A stretch of DNA of 64,000 bases. Source: Gambelia wislizenii (Eukaryota > Chordata > Lepidosauria > Squamata > Crotaphytidae). Positions 1 to 10,492 of this stretch are shown piece by piece. The notes under the pieces are model-generated. The model was not told where the DNA came from. It worked only from the letters and a program-made list of their open reading frames with translations, and made no database searches. The stretch covers positions 183,601,001 through 183,665,000 of the forward strand of contig JAUMIR010000001.1 of assembly GCA_030847615.1 (NCBI GenBank), in the 5' to 3' direction. Position 1 is the first letter of the stretch. Every line of letters starts with the position of its first letter. The translations under genes were made by a program, and so were the position numbers.

Positions 1-99
1 GTAACTTTATCAAAAAAAGAGATCAGATTAGTCTGGCATGACTTGTTTCTCTGAAACCCATGTTGACTTTTTGTGATTATGGCATTGCCTTCTAAATGT

Positions 100-645
100 T
101 CACAGACTCTGTTTAATGATCTGCTCTAGAATCTTCCCTGGTATTGATGTCAGACTAACTGGACGATCATTGTTGGGATCGTCTTTCTTTACCTTTTTGA
201 AGATGGGAACAACGTTTGCCCTCCTCCAGTCTGCTGGGACTTCTCCTGTTCTCCAGGAGTTCTCAAATATTATTGCCAATGGCTCTGAGATTATATTTGC
301 CAGCTCTTTTAATACTCTTGGATGTAGTTCATCTGGTCCTGGAGATTTAAATTCATTTAGAATGAGAAGGTATTCCTGTACTACCTCTTTACTTATTTTG
401 AGCTGGATTTCCCCTATTGTGTCCTTTGTTCCATTATCCTCAGGTTGGTCCTCCTTTTCCTTTTCTGAAAACACTGAGGCAAAGAAGGTGTTGAGTAATT
501 CTGCCTTTTCTCTGTCCCCTGTTAGCATTTTGCCATCTTCTCCACGTAGCGGCCCTATCATTTCCTTCTTCCTCCTTTTGCTGCGGACATACCCCAAAAA
601 AACCCTTTTTATTGTTCTTAACCTCCCTAGCAAGCCTGAGCTCAT
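100..645 (-). pseudogene. CR1 ORF2 reverse transcriptase N-terminal part
   Basis: A 181-codon frame with the CR1 signature leading into the RT: EFKSPGPDELHPRVLKEL, then IIFENSWRTGEVPADWRRANVVPIFKK, and RPVSLTSIPGKILEQIIKQ. These are the finger motifs of CR1 reverse transcriptases. The palm with the catalytic aspartates would lie beyond the frame break and the window edge. It overlaps the endonuclease frame by about 200 bases in another phase, which marks an indel in a once single ORF2. Confidence 0.87.
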
Positions 646-1432
646 TCTGCGCTTTAGCTTTTCTGACTTTACTCCTACACGTGTTCGCTATCCTTTTGAA
701 TTCTTCTTTGGTGATTTCCCCCCTTTTCCATTTCCTATACATGTTCCGTTTAAAACTTAGCTCCATTGAAAGTTCTTTAGTTATCCATCCTGGTTTCTTG
801 AGACACCTCCCATTTTTCTTCTTCAATGGTACTGTTTGAAATTGTGCCTTCAGTATCTCCCTTTTAAGAAAGTCCCATCCGTCTTGAGGTCTCTTCTCTT
901 TTAGTATTCCTGACCATGGGATCACCCCCAGTATTTCCCTGAGTTTATTGAAATCAGCTCTCCTAAAGTCAAGAATGCGTGTCTGACTATGCCTGGCTTC
1001 TCCTTTCCATTGTATAACAAACTCCAGGAGAACATGATCACTCTCACCTAAGGATCCCACCACTTGCACCCCATTAACCAGGTCATCTCTGTTGGTTAGG
1101 ATCAGATCTAAAATAGCTGACCCCTGTGTTGCCTCTTCCACCTTTTGGACCATGAAATTGTCTTCCAGGCATGTAAGGAATTTGCTAGACCTTGTAGTTT
1201 TGGCTGAGTTAGATTGCCAGCAAATATCAGGATAGTTGAAGTCACCCATCACTACTACATCTCTCCTTTCTGCATGTGTGTTCATCTGTTCTAGAAAGGC
1301 ATCATCCAATTCCTCCGTCTGGTTTGGGGGTCTGTAGTAGAGTCCCAGAATAACATCCCTGTTGTTTCTTTCCCCTTTAATTTTTATCCAGATGCTCTCC
1401 ACCTGGCTTCCAGTATTGATGTCATGGATCAC
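440..1432 (-). pseudogene. CR1 ORF2 endonuclease domain (partial)
   Basis: A 330-codon frame holding most of a CR1 ORF2 endonuclease. Visible motifs are VVMGDFNYPDICW (the D-x-N metal site of APE nucleases), LTNRDDLV and LGESDHVLLEF (the conserved SDH near the C-terminus). The following ELSFKRNMYRKWKRGEI and EEFKRIANTCRSKVRKAK segments form the basic linker that precedes RT in CR1. The N-terminal catalytic Glu region is missing through truncation. The frame runs out where the RT begins and passes to the frame at 100-645 through an indel. In an intact element the domain nicks the target DNA for target-primed reverse transcription. Confidence 0.88.
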
Positions 1433-1636
1433 TTCACTGGTGTAAATATCCCTGACATATAATGCTATTCCTCCTCCTTTCCTGTTTGGCCTGTTTCTCC
1501 TATAAAGGTTATACCCCTCTATTCCTACATTCGAATCATGAGACTCGTCCCACCAGGTTTCAGTAATGCCTATTATATCATATTTGTTTTGTAGTGCAAG
1601 GATGTTCTAGTGTTAAATGTGTGGATTCATTTGAGT

Positions 1637-1850
1637 ATGGTGTAGTGGTTTGAGCATTGGGACTACAACTCTAGCGACCAGAGTTCCCATCTCCACTCAG
1701 CCATGGAAGCCCACTGGTTGATGCTGGGCAAATCACACTTTCTCAGCCTCAGAGGAAGGCAAAGGCAAATCCCCTCTAAACAAATCTTGCCAAGGAAACC
1801 CTGCGATAGGTTTGCCTTAGGGTGGCCATGAATTAGAAATGACTTGAAGG
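1637..1850 (+). mobile_element. tRNA-derived SINE (Sauria-SINE type)
   Basis: Starts with a tRNA-like A-box region (TGTAGTGGTTTGAGC) and a degenerate B-box (CCAGAGTTCCCATCTC). The body contains GGCAAATCCCC and GCCAAGGAAACCCTG. The tail GGCCATGAATTAGAAATGACTTGAAGG resembles the BovB LINE 3' end. This layout fits the squamate Sauria SINE, mobilised by BovB-type machinery. Diverged from the copies at 10250 and 57665. Confidence 0.75.
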
Positions 1851-2025
1851 AATATTTTGCATTTTTTTCCTTTAAGTAATAGCCAGCAATGAGGGTCTCC
1901 TGACAAGGACTGGGCTAAAGATGGATCAAATGATAATCCATCTCCCAATACGCAACTCAAAGCCATTTGTCTTGGGATATTACACTGCTGCCAACAGAAG
2001 CTTCACTTTCACAGCTAACAGTTTC

Positions 2026-2200
2026 AGGGTGAACATAAGAAGCCACCTTATACCAAGTCAGACCATTGATCCATGCACCCCAACTGTGTAAACTGTGACT
2101 GGTAGTGGTTCTTCAGGGTTCCAGGCAGGATTCTTTTCCATCATCGCTGGAGATCCCTAGTGGTTCCCCATCCAAATCCTCACCAGGCTTAACCACTTCT
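2026..2200 (-). repeat. Dispersed repeat with GATCCA...TATGTTC end
   Basis: In minus orientation it ends with TGGATCAATGGTCTGAC, then a TATAAGGTGGCTTC segment and TTATGTTC, a terminal block I recognise from many reptile dispersed repeats. A related block lies at 46390-46660. I cannot assign a class from sequence alone. Confidence 0.45.
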
Positions 2201-2202
2201 GA

Positions 2203-2805
2203 GGAGATTATCACACAGGTAAAATATCCCAGAACAGGGACGACAGAAGATCGCTAAAAGGCTTACCTTTTATACAACGTCATCCCTGTTCTGTAATGCT
2301 CTCATTCTGCTCCTGTTCCTCCCCCATTTCCTCTTATTTACAGTAAAATCCCTGAATAAGAGACCCATTCCATTATTATAACGGAATGACAGGTGAGTGA
2401 ACAGAGGACCCATTGTGCTCCTGGGACGACAACAGATCAGGATGACAAGGTAAGTAAAAAAAAAAAATGTTTTTCCCTCCCCGGGTAGCTGTTTCTTTTT
2501 TAAATGTGTTTTTGTGGTTGTTTTCTTTTTTGACAGCTGGGAGAATTTTTGACAGAATTTTTAAATTTTCCTCCCATCCATTCTCTTGCAAGAATGGACA
2601 GGATTTGAGTTCCCGGTTGTAAAAGCAGCCTTGCGAAGGCTGCATTTACGACCGGGCAGGGAAGGAAGGGGGAGCCTGTTCCTGTCACGGAATAAAGGTA
2701 AGTGTGTGAAACTTTTTCCTTTATTCCATGCAGGAATAGGAAAGGGACAGATGGGGGGGGGTAGCAGGATGGAAACGGACCCAAAGGGTCTATCTGATAA
2801 TCTCC
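2203..2805. mobile_element. MITE, GGAGATTATCA family, copy 1
   Basis: Terminal inverted repeats GGAGATTATCACACAGG (left) and the reverse complement GGAGATTATCAGATAGACCC (right), flanked by TGA on both sides, a candidate 3-bp target duplication. Similar ends and length recur at 6043, 8887, 46912 and 54559. It has no coding capacity. The GG start and 3-bp duplication suggest PIF/Harbinger, which is an inference. Confidence 0.65.
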
Positions 2806-4164
2806 TGAAACCTATTGAGATCAGATATCTTCAGGGTGAAATGGTGGTACTAGTTGTGGGTGAGTGGGTGTTTGGGTGGGTGGGGGATGTTCATTGGGAT
2901 CATGGCACAGGGGAAGGAGTTTTTAAAAACATCATTCATGGGAGCTATAGTTTTGATCCTGCTCTCTCTATCCTACAGCTTCTATTTGTAATAAAACAGA
3001 AAATGTACATCTCCAAATGCATTCATACATTTTACATCACATCTGAGTCCAGAAAATTTGAGTACACTCTGAAGCATGCAGCCATCCTTTTCCAAAAGGG
3101 TTGGGGGAAGGTGAAAATGTAAGCAAAAGAATCTTGTTCTTTTTCTCTTCTCTCCAAATTGTTCCCAAGACTCTCCTACAGTCCTATCTAACTCAGTACT
3201 GGGCAACATTCTGACAATCTCACAGTCAACTAAGTTGGAAAGCACGCTGTGTTCTGTGCTTTACAACTATTTAGAGAGTCATCCATTGTTTCTACACAAT
3301 TCATGCTGAAAGTACACAACAGATACAAAGCTTGTAAGTCTAACAGAAAAGGTGGAGATGAGAGCCAGCCTTACCATTAACATACCCTCTAATTGTCTTG
3401 ATTTAGCAAGGGCAGTCCTGATTAATCCTCTGTCATCCACTTTTTCAGTTTCTTTTAAAATGTCCCAGTTTCTCTTTCTTCCCCTTTTTGCCTTCATCTT
3501 TGGTTTATTTCAATTACTGAAAACTGAGTTCAATGCGCTAAAGTAGTTTGCCCTCAATTAACTTGAGATGGGAGAGGAGGGACATTATTTTGCTCTTCTC
3601 AGTGGGATCAGACAGAAACAAACTGCTGCAGCCTCCCCAAGTGTGTGTGTTCTGCCTCATGAATAACTTTTGCCATCTTGACCACACTCCGATGTTGATT
3701 TCCAATTTTCATCTGTGAAATGTTGGCATGTATTCACTGAGCAGAGTAAGGCAGTTGGCTAGGTGCTGTGGGGTCAGGCAGTGGCCTCACTCTTCCCCTT
3801 CTGCTGATGAGTAAAGTTGTATCTTTTAGGCAAACTGCCTTCCACCCTCCCCTGCCCTCAGCTGCCCTCAGCTGTGGTGGATGGAAATGCCAATGCACTG
3901 CTGCCATGGAGGTGAGATTCAACCACCAGTTCAGTTCGATGCTGCCAGTACAATAGGAAGGGGACTCTTTGTTCTTTGCTTTTGTCAATTAACTTACCTG
4001 GGCCAACCATAGAAGGATAAGGGTGTCAGCCATCTCCTGAACCTCCATAAAATACTAAATAAGGTGGGAGAGTTATTGTCTCTCCCAACCTTAAAGCCAC
4101 AACTTCAGCACAGCAGCAAGCCATCATCCAGGTCTCCTCTGTGGGCATATGTACAGTATATGCA
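2806..4164. other. No recognisable gene; unique-looking sequence
   Basis: I see only short chance frames and a small GTGGGTG-rich patch (about 2856-2890). No repeat family or coding signal is recognised here. Confidence 0.5.
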
Positions 4165-4282
4165 TATGCATATAGGCCTAAATGCCCTAAAGGGACCATA
4201 TCCCATCTGATCATGGAAGCTAAGCAGGGTCAGCCCTGCTTAGTACTTGGATGGGAGACTACCAAGACTACCGCTTGGGAAA
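4165..4282 (+). mobile_element. 5S-rRNA-derived SINE head (partial)
   Basis: Contains GGAAGCTAAGCAGGGTC and TTAGTACTTGGATGGGAGAC, the A-box and C-box internal promoter blocks of 5S rRNA, preceded by CCCATCTGATC. It stops abruptly after the 5S region, so only the head of a 5S-Sauria-type SINE is present. The 5S part is too diverged to be a functional rRNA gene. Confidence 0.82.
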
Positions 4283-4519
4283 AATAACTCCCCAGGAACA
4301 GATGGCAATAGAACTGCTTCAGGCTACAGAGAAAGAATTTACTCTAGTTCTAACTAAAATCTGTCAACAAATATGGAAAACAAAACAATGGCCCACAGAC
4401 TGGAAACATTCAATATAAATTCCAGTGCCCAAGAAAAGGGACACTAGGGATTGCAGTAAGCATACCTTGGCTTAGACATTAATTAGAATGGCAATTGCAA
4501 TCAAGAAATCAGAAGACTA

Positions 4520-5042
4520 GGGCTCTATCTATATGAGGCAAAAAACAAACAGATTGCATCACAGTACTAGCAAATTGCAGCAGCTGCAATTTGTCTTAAT
4601 GGTGTTTTGGCCCGCAGAAGCTTTGCATGTCTTCTGGTCAAGATGGGAGCTGTGAGTGATTTACTTGTGTTTTTACTTGCCTTAATTTGCCATTGCTGTA
4701 CACCTTTTATTTTATTTTTTTTTAACTATTTTCCATTGTATGCTTGAGCGATATTTTGCTTGTAGGAAAAAAAACAACACCCCATCTTATCCTCTTACTA
4801 ATCACTTGCTAGAGCGAAAATCTAACATGGCAGTGCCAGGTGCTTGTCCTGTTAGTAAACCCCCACCACTCATGCAGCCAATCAGGTTTGCACATCCTCT
4901 CCTATGGGAAAGCAATTCAAAGCAAGTCGCTTGTCCCAGTGAGCAGGAATGCACATTCCCCTTACTCTAGGGAAAGCTATGAAGTAGGTAGGATTTTCCT
5001 CGCATTCCATGAGGAGTACTATTTTCACCATTTAGACAGCCC
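4520..5042. mobile_element. PIF/Harbinger-like MITE with CTA target duplication
   Basis: Left end GGGCTCTATCTATATGAGG; right end, reverse-complemented, GGGCTGTCTAAATGG. CTA lies at 4517-4519 and again at 5043-5045. Removing the element joins two BovB segments, which supports the boundaries. Related ends occur at 13696, 31258 and 42597. Internal sequence matches 16091-16463 in reverse orientation (for example the AGTGATTTAC block and GCAGCCAATCAG). Non-coding. Confidence 0.72.
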
Positions 5043-5244
5043 CTAGGACTTGGACGTGCAGCTATGAAGGAAGTAGACAAGACCCTGAAGTATAAAGCTC
5101 TATCACTGAAAGCAAAAGTTAGGGTTGTCCATGCTATCATATTTCCAGGTTTTATAAGGTTATGACAGCTAGACAGTGAAAAATGCTGATAGGAAGAAAA
5201 TCAACTCATTTGAAATGTGGTGCTGAAGAAGAGTTCTACAGATA

Positions 5245-5553
5245 GTGTTAACTCCTAAAAAGACAAACAAATGGGTCCTAGAGCAAATCAACCCTGGACT
5301 CTCCCTAGAAGCCATGATGACTAAACTGAGATGGCTGTCCTTTGGCCATATCATCAGAAGAAATGACTCACTAGAAAAGGCAATAATGCTTAGTAAGGTG
5401 GAAGGCAGCAGGAAAAGAGGAAGACCCCATTACAGAGGGATAGACTCAATCAAGAAAGCCACGGACCTGAGTCTGCAAGACCTCTACAGGGCTGTTGAAG
5501 ACAGGGTGACTTGGAGGTCTCTCATTCACGGGGTCCCCATAGGTCAAGGTTGA
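5245..5553 (+). pseudogene. BovB ORF2 C-terminal remnant
   Basis: A 102-codon frame matching the RTE/BovB ORF2 C-terminus after the reverse transcriptase: TPKKTNKWVLEQINP, then LRWLSFGHIIRRNDSLEKA, then KVEGSRKRGRPHYRGIDSI and a terminal DRVTWRSLIHGVP. In intact BovB this lies just before the stop and the short 3' UTR. It starts where a frameshift separates it from the upstream VHAIIFPGF segment, so it is a pseudogene fragment. Confidence 0.85.
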
Positions 5554-5575
5554 CTTGATGTCAGTTAACAACAAT

Positions 5576-6042
5576 ATAGAGGGGGGAGTGGCTGCCATAA
5601 ATGTTCAATCTTCATATTCTTACCTATCATTCTCCTGTCTGAGTCTTCTGAAATGCCTCTAGCATTTGAAATGTTCCAGTGCTAACCAGTCAGAATCAGG
5701 ATGCTTGTAACTAAACCCTGCTTTATCCACCCTAAGGGCCACATAAGAACAGTGTTGTAATATGTAAAGTTTTAAAACAACATGAATGTATGAAACATTT
5801 GCTGTCTGAAGCAAAATATTACTTCCTTGCAAAGGCCCTTGGGCTAAATAGCCTTAGAACCAATCCCCTGTTTCCTTGCTTCCCATTTTGTATTTTCTGA
5901 ACCAAAAAAGCCTGCTAATGGTGGTGCAGAAATGCTACATTAAGTTACTCCCTGCTGTAGACACTTGACAGTATCTTGCAAACTCAGTTTATAAGGCTTT
6001 TCCACTATCAGGAGTACAATACAATCCCAAAATATTCTCTAT
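5576..6042. other. No recognisable feature
   Basis: AT-leaning sequence without repeat or coding signals that I can identify. Confidence 0.4.
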
Positions 6043-6638
6043 GGAGATTATCAGACGAGCCTCTAAAAACGTTTCTGTCCCACTATATTTTAAAGCATGA
6101 GTGACCCGGCACAAAGTCCCTTTTTAATCACATGTCGCTCTAATAACGAGAAAGAGCAGTCCTAGCATTATCAGAGCATGAATGCCAGCGCTGTTAACGT
6201 CCGTGTTCGCTGGGGCACATGATCTCAGCAGTTCTCACAAGAAGACACAAGGTGCTTAAAAATCTTAAAACAGAAAAAATAAAAAACAAAACGAACACAC
6301 AAGCTCTGAAACACATTTTTAAATTGGTAAGCAACATGGGGAGGTTCATAAAAAGATTGTGCTGTTCCTAGTTTTCTCATTCTCACCTGGGAGTATTCTG
6401 GCAGGGACCGCCCAATGATGCTGTATTCACGAGAGCAGAATGGGATGCAGTTTCAGATGCTGGCAATGTCGCAAAAACAATGCCATCAGCAATCTATTCA
6501 TGGCTTGGCCCATCAATAAAATAGACCAACTTTTTCACAGCAGCAGAATGCCAAGGCATGACAATGTGTGATACGGGTGCCATTTCGCATTCTTTTGGCA
6601 TCATTATCACGCCATATTTGCCATGACTGAAAATCTCC
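6043..6638. mobile_element. MITE, GGAGATTATCA family, copy 2
   Basis: Left GGAGATTATCAGACGAGC; right, reverse-complemented, GGGAGATTTTCAGTCATG. Length about 596, close to the copies at 2203, 46912 and 54559. Flanking 3-mers are TAT and CAT, so the target duplication is not exact. No coding. Confidence 0.6.
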
Positions 6639-7526
6639 CATGTGTTTTCCCACGTGTGCTTAGAATTTTGTAGATGTTGTTAATGCTGTCTTGAACGTAA
6701 AGAATCTTGATTACTTTGAAAAGCTCAATCATTATAATTTTAATTTTGTCCCTAATGTGTCATATGAGTTGGGGGATGGGAGGGGAGATGGAGATTAAAA
6801 GATCTTACAAAAGTCTCATAACCTTATATTCTTTGATGGTCCTCAGCCTTTCAAATTGACCCCATCAGAATTACAGGGTATGTATACACAGGGAAAGACA
6901 GAGAGGCCCTTTAACAGTGCCAGTGTGTGGAAACAGAGGCAAAAGGAGATTTTTGAAGTTAGCTGTATGGTAAAAAGGTGAAAGAGTGCTGGGATACATA
7001 TCTCGTTGCTATGGGAATCTGTCTCAAGCTCTGTCTTTAGCAGCCAAGCTGCCTCTCATAGCTGCTGCTTCCTTTACTATTAAGTGCAACAAATATAATA
7101 GATACCATAAATCTCCAGTGTTCTCCAAAGGAAGTAAACTACTGAACTCTATAGAACTATTGATGGACTTGTCCTTGCTCAGGAAAGTGAGGAGTATTTA
7201 GAAGTGCAATGCAGATCCTAGAAAAGGACCATTACAAAAAATACACTCTCGTATAAGGTTTTTTTCCCCTTCAGTTCAATGATGTAAAAGTTCCTTATAT
7301 CAATGACTTTGGAAGACTGACAGTGTGCTTGAAGGGTCACAAAAGTGGCAGCATCCATTGATGTACTTACACTGGTGGAACAATGCAATCAGGAGGGAGG
7401 TAATCCTCCCTTCACACTACAACACACACACAAACACCACACAAGTAGCTCTGCAGGACAGAGAAATTCTCTGTACGGGGTTGGCTAGATGGTAAAAAAA
7501 AAAAAAACCTTATGGCATTCGCTGAG
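6639..7526. other. No recognisable gene
   Basis: Contains a short CA-rich stretch near 7420 and a poly-A run near 7496. No gene or transposon is recognised. Confidence 0.4.
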
Positions 7527-7770
7527 AATCCTACCTGTCTACATGGGATCCTGAACCAATCCACACTATTCAGAAGATGGCGGACCCTAAATAGCAAAAA
7601 CAACATGGCTTTTCCTGTACTTTTTAAAAAACTGTGAGGGGGTGTGCATTCCTGCTCATTTAGACAATTGAACAACAAAAAATATGAAGGGAAGCACAAA
7701 GCTGACTGGCCAGTGGGGGGTGGGGCTTGCTAGCAGGGCAAGAGCCCACTGCCACCATTTTACCCCCTAG
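7527..7770. mobile_element. Partial MITE related to the CTTGTCTACAC family
   Basis: Left CCTGTCTACATGGG resembles the terminal repeat seen at 43157-43174. Near the other end TTTTACCCCCTAGT, reverse-complemented, matches the GGGGGGTAAAA block just inside 42597. The right terminus is not clear, so the copy is probably truncated. Confidence 0.35.
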
Positions 7771-7851
7771 TAAAACAAAAAGAGAGAGAGACCTGACTCA
7801 AACATAGAAGTCAAGAAAGTCAGAAAGAAATCTTATATTTCTTAGTAAATG

Positions 7852-8080
7852 GTCTAAATACCCTAGAGGCACCAGACCCCATCTGATCTTAGAAGCTAAG
7901 CAGGTTAGTACTTGGATGGGATACTACCAATAATTACCGAGTACTGTAGGCTATATTTCAGAGAAAGGAATTGGCAAAACCACCTCTGAGTATTCCCTTG
8001 CCTAAAAAAGCCTGTGAAATTCATGGGGTCACCATAAGTTAACAGGCAACTTGAAGGCGCACATACACAGAGACACACAA
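7852..8080 (+). mobile_element. 5S-rRNA-derived SINE with BovB-like tail
   Basis: 5S head with CCCATCTGATCTTAGAAGC, then AAGCAGGTTAGTACTTGGAT and TACTGTAGGCTAT; then the SINE body GAATTGGCAAAACCACC. The 3' tail runs ATGGGGTCACCATAAGTTAA and GGCAACTTGAAGG, which is BovB-like. The 5S A-box/C-box spacing is shortened by a deletion. This is the most complete 5S-Sauria-type copy here apart from the split one at 28352. Confidence 0.88.
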
Positions 8081-8590
8081 ATAATAAAATTTAGAAGGGA
8101 GTTAGAACAAAGCTATACATGTAGCAAAAAGAAACAAACACCAATTCACAAATGGGGCCTCTCCAGCTGTCAATGGATAAAGACACGAATAAATCTTTAA
8201 CACAAGAGGCATGCAGTCATATACAAGTGAAGGTCAGTTATGTATAAACTACAACAATAATACAACACACAGTATAAATAATCCAGAGGCTTTTCAAAGT
8301 GTGGCATCTTTTTCAGTGGCCAAAAAATAAAAATAAAAAGTCTTCTCATTCTTATCAAAAACCAGAGTCAAACAAAACTTTGCCCTTTGTGGCTAGTGAG
8401 AGGAAAATATATTTGCTTGTTGTTTAAAAAGAGGGAGGCTCCCCATTATGAAAAATCTTACAGCTTCTATGAGCTTACAAGTGGTAGCAATGATAAGTCA
8501 ACGGTCTATCTACTTGGTCAGATATATCTCAGATGCAGTAATCATGAAAGTACCTGAAAGAGGAGACAGAAAATGGAGTAGCATAGTCTC
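8081..8590. other. No recognisable feature
   Basis: AT-rich sequence without recognised repeats or genes. Confidence 0.35.
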
Positions 8591-8593
8591 CAA

Positions 8594-8830
8594 CAGTTCA
8601 CAGAGGACAATCAGGACACCTGTGGCCAAGTAACATCAGAGTGTGGTCAACATGGCAAAAGGTTTTGATGAGGAAGACCACACAAGCCAGGAGAGGCTGC
8701 TGTGGTTTGCTTTTGCCTGAGCCCACTGGGAAGGACCAAGCATACTCCTCTCTTCCCCATGCCGAGTTAATTGAGGTGAATCTGATAGAGAGTGCATGCA
8801 TGCAGCAGTGGCTAGCTGCTATGATTAAGG
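8594..8830 (+). repeat. Dispersed repeat, CAGAGTGTGGTCAA...GAGAGGCTG family, 5' part
   Basis: Shares CATCAGAGTGTGGTCAACAT, then GGAGAGGCTGCTGTGG and GCCTGAGCCCACTGGGAAGG with 23391, 30350 and 41359. Only the first half is present. The matching second half appears at 9415-9600, with the MITE at 8887 and other sequence between. Confidence 0.6.
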
Positions 8831-8886
8831 AGCACTGACACCAATGGCTACAGGAAATAAACTAAATTTGTAGGAAAGCTCTCTAC

Positions 8887-9189
8887 GGAGATTATCAGAT
8901 GTGTGGGAATGCGCAAAAATCACATTCCCAACTGCATCATAAGATAGTAGCAAGAACAGAAAGGGTGACTTTACCAGACATCCGCATCCTTGCACCGTTC
9001 CGGGGGCATAGTGCTGCTGCAGACAACGGCTTCCCTTTTTTATTGACGGGGACAAGCTGCTAATAAAAAGGGATGCCTTACTCATGGCTGCACTATCCCC
9101 CCGGAATGCTGGAGGATGACATCATCTGATACTCTCACCCCTTCCTGTTCTCATCTTTTGCTGCGGTTTTTGCCACATCTGAAAATCCC
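8887..9189. mobile_element. MITE, GGAGATTATCA family, short copy
   Basis: Left GGAGATTATCAGATGTG; right, reverse-complemented, GGGGATTTTCAGATGTG. About 300 bp, half the length of the other copies, so it is an internal deletion derivative or subfamily. Confidence 0.6.
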
Positions 9190-9414
9190 CTTAGGGTCTT
9201 TTAGGCTAGGGTAAGATAGAAGAGGAAAAGGGCTACGTTAGTTTTATCTTTGGAGCAGTCAAAGAGCAAAAGGGAGGTGGAGAGAAGAGGTGGAGTGTTC
9301 CCTAATAAGAATATCAGCCCAAAAGAAGTTAGAATAGGTGGATAAGACATGAGGAGATTTTAGGTCACGGAAACACTCATTAACCCTATCATTGCTGCTC
9401 TCCGTAAGACACAT

Positions 9415-9600
9415 TTAACTCTTTAAACACTGAGTGTCGTTGCATTTACATTACAATCTGCTTTTGCAACTGGAACTCAGTTTGCAGCCACGGAAATAAA
9501 CTGAGAACAAAGAGGGAAAGGGAAGAGAAAATGGGACATTTTAAAAGCAGCTGAAGAAGTGGGGAGGCAGAGGATTAACCAGAAGTGTCACCATCAAATT
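9415..9600 (+). repeat. Dispersed repeat, second half of the same family as 8594
   Basis: Contains GGAACTCAGTTTGCAGCCAC, then ACATTTTAAAAGCAGCTGAA and GCAGAGGATTAACC, matching the back half of copies at 23391, 30350 and 41359. Probably the other half of the copy at 8594, separated by later insertions. Confidence 0.55.
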
Positions 9601-10247
9601 GGGCGTGGCTGCTTCCAATCTCTCGCGGAACTGAAACAGTTGATTTTGGCAGGGGGACAATGTCGTACAAAATGGGGCCCCTGCCGCGCAGCAGTGTCGC
9701 AAGTGTTACGAGCCTTCTGGCATGGTTAATCAACGTCCACAAAAGTCCTGAGATAACAATTAGCTTTGGTGGGATTTATTATTTGTGCAACTATTTGGAT
9801 TAATTTCTTTCTGTCCCCCCTTTATTGAGCCTTTATGTACTTTGAATTATTAGGATGTTATAATATTGATGTATATTTATTACTCTGAGATGTTTAGCCT
9901 ATTTTTATGATGGTGCAGATCTTTACCTGTAATTGTTATTTATTGGTAGCTGTCAGGTTGGTTATTATTCTATTTTAGAAGGATTTAACGTGGATATCTG
10001 TAATAGCCTGGTATATTAAGGTATAGCGATTAGCTTTGACCTAAAAAATTAATTAATATACTAGAAAGAGAAAGAGACAATTTTGCAATGATTTAGATTT
10101 ACTGCATATATGGGAGGAAAGATAATGTTGGACTCTCAAAGGCGTTCTAGCCCTTTTGCTGACCACGTGAGAAAACACTTTTAATTAGTATTTTATGACT
10201 ATATCCTTTAATACTAAAGGTTACTGTATGTACCACTGCATCTTTAG
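9601..10247. other. AT-rich sequence, no gene
   Basis: Strongly AT-rich after 9790. It could hold an old LINE 3' end, but nothing is diagnostic. Confidence 0.35.
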
Positions 10248-10492
10248 GTTGTTGTTGTTGTTGTTGTTGTGTGCCCTCAAGTAATTTCCGACTTATAGAG
10301 ATCCTAAAGTAAACCTATCATGGGGTTTTCTTGGCAAGATTTGTTCAGAGGGGGTTTGCCTTTACCTTCATCTGAGAGTGTGTGATTTGCCCAAGGTCAC
10401 CAAATGTGTTTCTACCACTGACCAGAGATCTGAATCCTGGTCTCCCAGAGTCCTAGTCCAGCACTCAAACCACTATACCATGCTGGTTCCCA
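10248..10492 (-). mobile_element. Sauria-type tRNA SINE, minus strand
   Basis: Reads backwards from a (TTG)n run, which is the CAA tail: GTGTGCCCTCAAGTAATTTC and CCGACTTATAG (BovB-like tail), ATCATGGGGTTTTCTTGGCA (body), GCCCAAGGTCACC, and finally AGTCCAGCACTCAAACCACT, the complement of the tRNA A-box end. Close relative of 57665-57902. Confidence 0.87.

Larger units (their letters stand above)
1..1605 (-). mobile_element. CR1 LINE fragment, endonuclease to RT, 5'-truncated
   Basis: A non-LTR retrotransposon of the CR1 clade on the minus strand. The reading frames give an APE-type endonuclease followed by the N-terminal half of a reverse transcriptase. The first bases closely match positions 15089-15130 of the second CR1 in this window, so the element continues past the left edge and its 3' part is not visible. 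The right end (about 1605) is a 5' truncation, as usual for CR1. Frames are broken by indels, so it is inactive. Boundaries are good to about 10 bases. Confidence 0.93.
4283..5575 (+). mobile_element. BovB/RTE LINE fragment, internally deleted and split by a MITE
   Basis: Left part (4283-4519) encodes the RT entry block of an RTE/BovB LINE: ICQQIWKTKQWPTDWKHS followed by IPVPKKGDTRDCSKH. Right part (5043-5575) encodes the ORF2 C-terminus, with LGRAAMKEVDKTL in one frame and LSLEAMMTKLRWLSFGHIIRR further on. The RT palm between them is absent, so there is a deletion of about 1 kb. A MITE (4520-5042) sits exactly between the parts. The 3' end GGTCAAGGTTGACTTGATG is the BovB-type tail also copied by the local SINEs. 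Long dead, with several frameshifts. Confidence 0.82.

Noticed and set aside
116..760. Long plus-strand frame of 214 codons
   Set aside because: Antisense to the CR1 ORF2 frames, which have clear domain motifs.
2376..2784. Minus-strand frames near a polyadenine run as a coding exon
   Set aside because: They lie inside a MITE with clear inverted ends and have no homology.
7852..7960. 5S rRNA gene
   Set aside because: Internal deletion in the promoter region and a SINE body/tail directly attached, so it is a SINE head. The same holds for 4165 and 28352.
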